A stretch of 25,000 bases of DNA from Mesostigma viride (Eukaryota; Streptophyta; Mesostigmatophyceae; Mesostigmatales; Mesostigmataceae), in NCBI GenBank assembly GCA_009746045.1, contig RPFO01000542.1, positions 719,978-744,977 on the forward strand. The letters are read 5' to 3'. Shown here piece after piece: positions 8,864-18,000 of the stretch. Below the pieces are notes generated by a model that had not been told where the DNA came from, ran no database searches, and worked only from the letters and a program-made list of their open reading frames with translations. Within the stretch, counting starts at the first letter, position 1. Each line of letters starts with the position of its first letter. The position numbers and the translations under genes are program-made.

Positions 8864-11709
8864 TTGGTCATCGCCACCTTCAACGCCCGCACGCTCCAGC
8901 CCGACGCTGACCGCTGTCACTGTCTGCGCAGTGACGACTGTCAGTGCCATCGAGTCTCCAATCTTATTGGTTTCTGCATCGACAATTATATCGCCATCCT
9001 GGGAATCCAAGAACACAGGCGCACTGCATCGACCCGCGGACCGACTGCCCTTGCTCCTGACGACATCGACGGCTGGCGGTTCTACTACGGACTGAGGCGG
9101 CGACGGCACCGGGAACCGGGGGCGTCGGTCTCCTCTGCTCCCCGCTCGCTCGCCGTACGCCACATGGGCGAACCCCAGCTGGTCAACGCTCGGCTCCTTG
9201 TGGCCACTTTTCATTCGGTGGAGGGCCACTCGACCTACGCCCTGACGTGGGCGTCGGTTACACACCCCTTTCCGGCCACCCAGAACAAGATTAATTGCAA
9301 GGACTTCTTTGCTGCGCTGGAGAACCTGGCGAATTTACGGCATCCCTGGTCGCAACTACCTCGCTCTGCTACTGGACGCCAACGCAACGCTACCACCGGG
9401 TACTGGCGGATGTCAGCACGCCCCATGCAATTCACGGTACGGGGCTCCAATGCCAACACTTGAATTTTTTGCTGATTTGCTTACGGCATGCGATTTGGTC
9501 ACTGCCAACACCCGCTTTCCACATAGTCCAGATGCTTTGGTCACACACACCTCACCAACTGGCACTGAACGCTGCATCGACTATGTTGTAATTAATGCGC
9601 AAGCGTCATCAAGGATCTGTACTAGCTGCTCGCTCGCATGTGATCCCCCCGCTCCGATCATCGCATCGTCACCGCCCGCATCCGCCTGCGATTCCCCTCG
9701 CCCTTTCGTAAGCACGTGGCACCACCTGATTTGCGCACACTTCAGTTGCTGAGAAATCTGACGACGCTCTGGAGGACTTCCCTGAAAAACGCGCCCACAA
9801 GCGCGCGCAGAGGCGTTCGTCGACGCGCTGGACATCCCGGCCAGCCACGCCCAGCTGTTCGCTGCCCGGCCCGGCATCGGCCCTTCGGCACCTCGCTGAC
9901 AAGCTGCCCGCGGCCGGGGCCCTGCTGCCCCCCCGCCGCCCGCCCCGCTTCACCAGCCTGCACCGGCTCCCCGCCGTCATCCAGGCCCGGCAAGCCCTGC
10001 GCGACAACCGCGACCCCGCCCGCTACGCCCGCCTCAAAGCCGATTACCACTCGGCCATCCGGCAGGCGACCAAGGAGCAGGAGGACCTTCATGTCCGCGA
10101 GTACTTCGCCCACCTCAAGGACCAGCACGGCAAGTACGCCTGGACCGCCTGCGTCACGCCCAACGGCCCGCCGGCGCGCGCAGCCGCCGCGCGCGGACGC
10201 TCTCTGGCTCACCGCAGCAGCAGCTCGACCAGTGGTATTCCTCCCAGTCCCGGCTGCTCGGCGCCCCCCCGCCGCCTCCGCCGCTTGGCCCTCTGGCGGC
10301 CGCACGCCTGGCAGTAGCGCCTGCGGACGTCCCTGCGCCGCCCACGCCGCCCGCCGCTGAGCAGGACTACACGTACCCAGCCCTGACGGAACCCCTGGCC
10401 GACCCCAACGAGCTACCGCCGTTCACCGAGCTCAAGCTGAGCACCGCCGCCAAGCAACTCCGCTTCTACGCCGCCGTTGGACCTGATCAGCTCCCAGCCC
10501 CGGTGATTAAGCTAACGGCGCTCACGGGGTTCCTGCTTGACGTCTGCAACCGGATCCTGCTTGCCGACGCGCCGCGCCAATTCTTGAGTGGCAGCACAGC
10601 TACCGTATTATGCTGTACAAAAACAAAGGTTCCCCTGTCAGACGACCCCGCCAACTACCGAGGAGTCTGCATGCATCCAGAGCGCCACACTCAAGTTGTT
10701 CATGCGTATGATCCTCAACCGCCTTCGTTCTGCTCTCGACTGTCACCTAGGGGAAAGTCAAATGGGCTTTCGTCCCATGGGCGCAACACCGTCATGGCCA
10801 TCTTCGTCGCGCGTCGCCTCTTCGAGGAAATCGCTCTCCTGCAACCTGGTGAGTTTCCCGCCATCCTGATCTTCGTCGACTTCATCAAGGCTTTTGATTC
10901 TGTCCTCTGGGACGCTCTATTATGCTGCTGTACTTGCTCGCGCTCGCGTCCCCACTCCCCTGATTACCGTCATCCGCACGCTGTATATGAGGGGTCGACC
11001 ACTTCGGTGCGCACTCAACACGGCCTTACCCCGCCATGCCCACTGCAGACTGGCGTCTGGCAGGGTTGCGTCCTGTCGCCGTACCTGTTTATTTTTGTAG
11101 TGGATTATGTTATGCGCCAGGCACGTGCTCGCTTTGCTAGCATTGCAGGCCGTGCCCCTGGCCTAGCGATCACGAACGAGCTTGGGGAAGGAGGGCCGAC
11201 TATACAAGCAGAATTTACTAGCTGACCTCATTTATGCCGACGATCGACATCACGCTCATCGAGAAGCTGGTGTCTGTCCAACTTTGGCTGGACTGCCTGG
11301 GGCGCTCGAGGCTCGGGCGGTTGGTCTAGAAATCAGCCCCAAAACGGAGGCCCTGGCCCTCGGCATGGCAGGGCCCCCACCCACACTCCGCCTCTTAGAC
11401 GACATCGAGGTCAACTACCCTCCTTCAGGCCACTTCAAGCTGCTCGGCAGCTAGACTCAGGTTGGCTTCCCGACTGCGAGGACGACGTGACGACACGGAT
11501 CGGCATGGCGTGGGCGCACCTCCATGATGACCACCGCTGCTGGTGGAGCGACCCCGCCCTACCCCTGATCGTCAAGCGTGACCTCTTCAAGGTCAGTCAT
11601 TCTGACGATCCTGACCGGCCTACGGCGCCGAGACCTGGACACTGACGCAGGAGCTGGAGCAACCACTCGACGGCACCGTCACCAAGATGCTGCGCAAGGC
11701 CCTTAATTA
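8864..11709 (+). pseudogene. LINE ORF2: endonuclease plus reverse transcriptase, multiply frameshifted
   Basis: The endonuclease/exonuclease/phosphatase fold is visible in pieces: IATFNARTL (about 8867), ILGIQEHR with the catalytic Glu (about 9011), LLLDANAT (Asp/Asn at about 9375), TGTERCIDYVVI (about 9560), and an Asp-His pair at 9656-9661 in DHRIV. The reverse transcriptase follows: GPDQLPAPVIK (about 10480), NYRGVC, ILNRLRSAL...GFRPMG (10715-10785), motif A FVDFIKAFDSV (10872), motif B GVWQGCVLSPYLF (about 11050) and motif C YADD (11233-11244). Thumb-like FKLLGS (about 11437) and YGAETWTLT (about 11622) come next, and the reading ends at a TAA near 11709. Most catalytic residues persist, but the reading switches frame at least eight times. 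The product would nick target DNA and copy element RNA. Confidence 0.85.
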
Positions 11710-12302
11710 ACATCCCCTTTGGTTTGCACATTAGTATATTATGAGGATTTGTACGCTGCATTTCACCCTATTATGTTTCCCACATTATTAGGCACAGGCG
11801 CCTGGGCCTAGCCGGGCACCTGGCCCGCACAGATCAGGTAGATAAATCAGATAGACTAGCTGGCACCAAGCCCGCCCAGCCTAGGCGATATGTCCTCACC
11901 TGGCGTGCCCCCGGCCGCGCGCGGCAGGGCTGCCACCCGTGGACTTTTCGTGATAGACTCGGCATGGACATGTTGTGCTACACTAGACGTTACGGGCTAG
12001 TCTCACACCCGGGCAGCCTCCTGGTTTGTCTGTAATATGGAGGCAGATGGTGCGCAATTAGGATAGATGGCAAGTAGTGAGTGATGAAGGAGACCACCCC
12101 CAACCAAGTCTGTGGGGGCTCCGCGTATGGCATTCATAGCGATTCGGGCCGCGGTGCCCACACCCCTGCCTAACTAGGACCTAGACTAGCTTACTACCAT
12201 CCATTCCATCCCATGTTCCCCTCCCACTGAGGACTTATGCTCACGTGACGCAGTCGATCACGTGTCTATTAATTAATTAGTTAATTAATTAATTAATTAA
12301 TC
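11710..12302 (+). repeat. LINE 3' UTR and ATTA tail
   Basis: Bases 11940-12300 are the longer counterpart of the truncated copy at 6340-6671. It ends in TTAATTAATTAGTTAATTAA and further ATTA units. Bases 11710-11939 have no counterpart in the truncated copy, as expected for 5' truncation. Confidence 0.8.
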
Positions 12303-12802
12303 ACATAACATGGCGACAACATAAAACTGCGTTGTGAGTGAAGAATTAAAACGAACAACGTCCAACAAAGCTGCTTGTTTCTCCTTCAACCTAGCCAGCC
12401 GCCATGCAAGACGACAAGCTGTGGGCAGTGCCGACATTCACAAATCGGCACAGCGCTGTCAATTGTCATGCAATTTGCTGGAACTATCGCAGCCAAATTA
12501 CCATTGACCAACCGTCGTAGCACAAGCCAGTGCAACACAACCTGCTGAAACGCACACGGTGCAGTCCGTACTGCCAAGTGTGCCGTTGAGCCACAATGCA
12601 CAGCCACGTGTGCTGTCAAAATCTCAGCAAATTTGGCGCGGACCAATACAACCACGCCACCAATTCCAAGTGGACGGCAATCCACAAATATCTCACGATA
12701 CATTTCTTGTTTTTTGTCCATTGGAGTTCCTTCCCACCAAGAGAAACATTTATTTTACATTTTTGTGTGGTAGGCTTTATACGGACAGCCTATTATACCA
12801 CA
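12303..12802. other. No gene recognised
   Basis: An ORF of 111 codons (minus) and overlapping plus ORFs lack recognisable domains. The region separates the LINE tail from the foldback-type repeat. Confidence 0.5.
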
Positions 12803-13663
12803 CCTTCAAACTCAGTGCACATCATTATCAAGTTGGTTATTGTAGCACCATGCTGGGGGCCCAGCGTACTCGAACACAAGGTGTTGCCCCCACACCTCCT
12901 ACCTGGCCACCAAGGCTGTCGCCAAACTTGGTGCCGGGTTTCTTTCCGCCCCTGGCCCTCCTCCCGCATGCTGCCGCGGCTGTACTGCCGCCCCCGTGTG
13001 GCCGCTACGGTTTCCCGGCGGACGCAGGGCGGCACCCATGTGTCGTTCCCCCCGTTAGGGGGGCGGTTTCCAACGGCTGCTCATTAGGCCTTACACCCCC
13101 GGACCGTCTCTCACAAGCCCAGGACCCATCACCAGCCCCACCCCTGAGGCTGAGTTTCCCGGCATTGAAGCCATTGTGGCGATAGGCCCTCTACCCTACC
13201 AAGGCCTTGGCTTAGAAACTGCTTAGCCAATGCCCCGACCAGGGCTTGTGTTTTTGTAGGAAATTTTTATGGCATAGATATGCTCCCCTGGCTGAACCGA
13301 ACTCTTTATATTGCCTTTCCTATAATGCATCATACAGGATAAAAACAAAGGCGATAAAACAGCCAGAATTTCATCCCCGCCAGGCGAACATCCTTTGCTG
13401 AAAAACTGGGCAATGATGAAGATGGCGGCGCTCCTCCCACCAAGATTTGCTCCAGCCCCGCATCCTCCCCGAAACTCCCCTCTGGCCACAGGCCGAAAAA
13501 TCGGGTCCGCTGTCAGGCTCCTGGCAGTTATGGGCTACCCTGGCACCCCGCGCTAGCCATCTCCACGTTTAAGGCAGATTCGCCTCCACCTGTGATTCTT
13601 TCCACCGTAGCCGCTGGCCCTGGCCTGTATGGCTCCTTCCCTGACATTGTCCGACTTGAAACG

Positions 13664-13769
13664 CAGCTTCCCCAGTGCCAGGAAGCTGCTTGCCGCACCC
13701 AGGGGTAGAGGGGAATCATCAGTGGGCCCAGCGCCGGAAATCACACCCTTCATACTCAAATCGTAGAGC
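13664..13769 (+). repeat. Left arm of a long inverted repeat
   Basis: From CAGCTTCCCCAGTGCCAGG to CAAATCGTAGAGC, this pairs with 13961-14072 with only a few 3-4 base gaps and scattered mismatches. Confidence 0.85.
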
Positions 13770-13960
13770 CCCCCACCCAACAACCATTACCGTGGCCTGT
13801 AACGCGGTTGGTGGCGAACATATAAAGAAATTTATTCCAGGCCTCTCCACGCCCGGAGAGGCCGATAGCATCGTCTTACATTCAGCGCAGCCGCGCCATA
13901 GCGGCCAGCCGACTTTGCCAGCAAATGCTGGGATCAAGTTGCGAAGCTGAAAAGAGCTGG

Positions 13961-14072
13961 GCTCTACGATTTGAGTAAAAGGGTGTGATTTCCGGCGCTG
14001 GGCCCACTGACTACGACTCCCCTCTACCCCTGGGTGCATGCGGCAAGCAGCTTCCTGACACTGGGGAAGCTG
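13961..14072 (-). repeat. Right arm of a long inverted repeat
   Basis: Reverse complement of 13664-13769, separated by about 190 bases. The arms differ by short insertions (for example TGCA and GTAG in this arm). Confidence 0.85.
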
Positions 14073-14238
14073 AAAAGAGGCCTCCCTACGTCCCCTACAC
14101 CAATCTAGATAAGTACTGACTATCATTCACATTGCGCCACGCAGGCCTGCCGGCTGGCGCAGGTACAAGGTGTACTGACTGCCCATCACATTTGCGCCAC
14201 GCCTGGCGGCTGGCGCAGGTACAAGGTCTAGTGACGTA

Positions 14239-14874
14239 CGTTAGAAGCTACCTAGGCCTGCACTCCGGAACCACACTCAGCCTCGGCACAAAAAAGGGCC
14301 GGCCGGTGCAGTACCCTCGTGACAAGCGCTAGTCTTACGCTACCTACCGCAGGTCTGTCCCCTTAGAGCCCGTCCACGCGTCATATATAAAATGAGCGAA
14401 GCTCAACAAATGGTCGGACGGAAGCAAATATCATCGGAAGCAAATATCTCCACCTCAATCAGACGTTATGGTACGGTGTGCGACAGGGTGCTTTCAATAC
14501 GTTATGAATTACCAACCGCAAAACTCGAGGCTCAAGGTGTAGCGAATGTGCTGAGTAAAACGGAAAGAAAGAAAGAAAGAATAAATAAATGAATAAAGAA
14601 TAAATGAATGAATTCGTAAACACTCAACACACGTAGACTGCCTCAGGTGAGCATAGATCCTGAGCCGGGGGGAGGGGAGATGGCTGGGCGAATGGCCTAG
14701 ATCATTTGTTGATTGCCATGAATCTACGCATACAGCTATAGACAGTGACTCATCTGCGAGAAATTGGCAAAAATATTAGTTACCTGTGAGAGGAATGCAA
14801 AATAAAATTAAATAAATAACATGCCATTACGCATGATATAGAACATAGACATGGCACGGGAAGCAGAGGAGGTA
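14239..14874. other. Region downstream of the STPGR gene; simple A-rich repeats
   Basis: It contains an AAAG/AAATGAAT-type simple repeat at about 14565-14615. It probably includes the 3' UTR of the minus-strand gene that ends at 14875. I found no TGTAA (volvocine polyadenylation signal) on the minus strand close to the stop. Confidence 0.45.
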
Positions 14875-15080
14875 TTAGTGCCTGGCCCTATGAACAGTGA
14901 AACCTTCTTCTTCAATCCGTGACAATGGCTTTGCTGGTTGTGGTACGGCATGCAGCTGCGGCGGCTGCCGCCTTTTGCTGGTCCCTGGCCGGCCTTGCTG
15001 GTTCCCCACAGGTCCAGAGGGGCCGCCAAGGCTGGCTGTTCTAGGGTTGGCTGCTGCAGTGGCAGCAGGAATGAGGTCCG
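14875..15080 (-). CDS. STPGR gene, probable last exon with stop
   Basis: 206 nt. The acceptor TGCACACAG (AG at 15081-15082) has TTCTTTC upstream. The frame required by phase 1 runs ADLIPAATAAANPRTASLGG, PSGPVGNQQG, PQPAKPLSRIEEEG and ends at TAA (14875-14877). Its Pro/Gln/Ala composition matches the preceding exon. It rests on phase, acceptor and composition only, so an additional exon in between or a different end is possible. Confidence 0.55.
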
Positions 15081-18000
15081 CTGTGTGCACGGATGAAAGA
15101 AGCCACAGATGATTGGTGCCCACAACCAGAGTAGCAGTTAGTAGTCTCGTTTAATGAAGAGAAGGAAGGGCGGGCCATATGTAAGGAGAAAATGGACAGT
15201 GCGTGCAAGAATGACAAACTGAATTGAAAACATATTTTACAACTTTATTTGGGACCTGTGTCCAGTGAGCTTGTTTCTGCTGATAAATGAAAGTATTTTG
15301 ACCCATAACATACCTTAAAATAGATCTTAGCTACGTTAGGTTATTTCAACTGAACACTTATTACAACCGCCTAAACTTTAAGGGTTTTTTCTCTTTTTTC
15401 CGCTTCCAGTGGCTGACAAAGTTGGCACGAGGCATACCAAGTGGTGCGCGTACAGTAGTCAAAGCATGTAAAGGGAGGGAGAAAGGGAGCACCGCCTGCA
15501 CCGGCCTTTGAGTGTTTTGGAAAATGCATAGCCTGGAAACTTTTGGGCAAAGTGCTATGCAAGCCGTCTAGGCTGCTTCTCACGAAGGCACTTACCTTGG
15601 TAGTCAAGCGTGCCAAGTCCCTGTTTGCGCAATCATGACCTTGTACCGATGTAGTGGTGCAGATATACGATATAGTAATGTCAGTATAGTCGTGGATGAA
15701 CCAATAGGTACTAAAGTACTATCAGTATAGTAGTGGATGAATCAATAGGTACTACTAAGGCTTCACTATAATTCAACAGGAGTGTACTGCCATTTAATTA
15801 AGTACTCTGCACCTACCCAGGAAAGGTCGTGATACCCAAGAGACACACAAAGCCATAATCGATCCACGTAAAGCCGTCTCCTTCATCGCCGGTAGGTCCG
15901 TGGGAGCAGTATTACTATGCTATTAGTATTGGCAACAGGCAAGTGCCAGTAGCCCATTCACAAGCCAACCTCCTTCCCTGCCACATTACATATACGTAAG
16001 AGCTATCAAGCAAATGTCCAGGGTTGCGTTTCACGCATACGTGCTTCACACTGACTACGCTTCACACAAAGTATGCATGCTTACTGTTGCTTGTTTTAGC
16101 TACCTCCTACACCCTAAAGCTCGAAGCGGTTTTCCACACACGACTATCTAAATACTCCAATCATGGCCAGGCTGCCTATTTCATGAACCACCGCATATCC
16201 ATACATAAGACCCTTGGTAGTAGCATAACCCGTACCCCATCTCCACAATCATGGCCAGGCTGCCTATTTCATGAACCACCGCATATCCATACACAAGACC
16301 CTTTAGTCGTAGCATAACCGGTACCCACATCTCCACTGCCCCAGTGATCGTAGGGTCCTGTCGACGTATACTTGTCTACGTTCATGCAGTACTAGCAATG
16401 CTGGTATTATTAGCAGTCTAGCATATTTCCAGTCTCACCAAGCATAGCCCCAACATAAAGCCGACTCACCTGCCCCAGCCGGAAGGTTACTGGACGCCCG
16501 TCGACCCGCCGGCGGCGGCTGCCGAATGCCCCAGCGAGGCCTCTCCGCATTTCGCATCGGCTGCGGTCTAGCAGGGCTGGTGCCGCCCGCCACCCTGGCA
16601 GGGCTTCCCCCTGCTGCCTGGACTGGGTTACGGCCCTTGCCTCCCGGGGTTCCCCCAGGCTTGGGTAGCCCTACACCGTCTGGCCCAATACCGTCCTTCC
16701 TTGTGGCCCCTCTTCGGGGGTTCTGGATGGAGGCCAGCGCAGGGTGGGGGGGGCCGCGGTAGGGTTCCGGGTGTGCTGGCGGTGCGATGCCGGCGGTGTC
16801 CGCGTCCGCCACCATGTTTGCTGGCGGCTGGGCCGTGCCCACAGTCATGGCGGGAGGAGCCAGGGAGGCGAGCGCTGGGGGGACTTGGGAGGAACTTCCA
16901 GTGTTCTTTCGTTCTGGAGGAAAGGCCGTGGGGCGGACGTTTTGTCCCACCGCAGGCTGGGCTGCTCGTGGTGATGTTGTCACCAGGGCAGTAGCACCTG
17001 GCTTGCTGCTGCCAGTGGTGGCGGTGCTGGCAGCATCGGCTGGGCCAGCAGCCTCATTGCTGTTATTGTAGCGCCTGGCAGCCGCCCCCAAGCGGAGCGG
17101 GGAGCCGTCGGCGCGTCGCCGTGGGAGTATGCTGGCTCCCGCTACGGCGAACTGGTTGGGCGGATGCGCGCCGGGTCCTGTGGGTGGCTGGTACGCATCT
17201 GGTCTCGCAATATAGCGATATAGCGATAGTGTATAGTAATATAGCAATATAGTAGTAATATAGTGATATAGTAATATAGCGAGACATCACAGTAGTATGC
17301 CATATTGTTGTGAAATATAGTAATATAGTAATTGCACAACACAATCACGGAAGGCAAAGTACGGTAGTACGACCTTCGGTCAGCAGCATGACATATCATT
17401 TCACTAGCCTTTCCCTTTCTCGTCCTTCTAAGCTGCGGGGGTTGACCCGCTTCACGAGTAAATGTCACGGAGTTGCCCCACAAAGATGCTTCACACAGCA
17501 TGATGCGACAAGCGTGTCGGTGACAAGAAGAATGACGGGCCTCCTCGCAACCAGGCTGCTGCCTAGGGCAGGAACTTTGGGTACATTTTTTATCCCAGCA
17601 TGCTTTGTGAGCACATACATGCTACTCTAGAGCATTTGAGCAAAACTCATGCTTGACGGCTACAACAAACGAGAGCGTGCCATAAAGTACACTATGTGGT
17701 ATACTGTGTGGTGCACTGTGTGGCGTACACCATATGGTGCACTGTATGGTGCAGTGCACTGTGTGGCGTACAGTAATGCCATAATGAGGTACCATGAGAT
17801 CTCCTGTCCGAGCCGATACGAAGGCGACCACACACTTGTGCACCATCGAGTACTGCTACCGCCGACCATACAGAATCCCCCCCCCCCCCATCCCTCTTCC
17901 CTCTCCCCCCCCCTCTCCCCCCTTCCTCTCCCTCCCCACTCTCCTTCCACTCCCATGCCTCTCTTCCACTTCAACCTCCCCCTTCTCTTTCCCCCATATC

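Larger units (their letters stand above)
6684..12302 (+). mobile_element. Non-LTR retrotransposon (LINE, L1-like layout), degenerate, nearly full length
   Basis: In order: a short 5' leader, ORF1 (about 6934-8385), a Pro/His-rich linker, ORF2 with apurinic-type endonuclease and reverse transcriptase (about 8864-11709), a 3' UTR, and a tail of ATTA repeats (12270-12302). There are no long terminal repeats; the 330-bp similarity on both sides is a 3' UTR shared with a neighbouring truncated copy. The left edge is uncertain because it abuts that copy's own ATTA-rich flank (6688-6703). No target duplication was found for this copy. Frameshifts in both ORFs make it non-autonomous as written. The clade cannot be fixed by eye. 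Confidence 0.85.
12803..14238 (-). mobile_element. Dispersed repeat, long copy with foldback core
   Basis: Both outer parts match the copy at 447-902 in reverse orientation. The interior holds a large inverted repeat (13664-13769 against 13961-14072). There is also a perfect 9-bp hairpin stem, GGCCTCTCC/GGAGAGGCC, at 13840-13863. Outer units at 14130-14225 contain two further hairpins (TGCGCCA with TGGCGCA arms) in a tandem duplication with a period near 64. No transposase is recognisable, so it would be non-autonomous. Ends are taken from where similarity to the other copy stops. Foldback or MITE-like is the best guess. Confidence 0.6.

Noticed and set aside
6340-12300. Flanking 330-bp direct repeats as LTRs of an LTR retrotransposon
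   Set aside because: The interior encodes an apurinic-type endonuclease and a non-LTR reverse transcriptase. The left copy has its own target duplication and ATTA tail, so it is a separate truncated LINE insertion.
12559-13185. 208-codon plus-strand ORF
   Set aside because: No recognisable domain; it spans the edge of the dispersed repeat and overlaps other equally long frames.
16526-17071. Plus-strand ORFs opposite the Ala/Pro-rich exon
   Set aside because: Shadow frames of a GC-rich exon; the minus strand fits the phase-1 exon chain and shows the PGPG remnant.
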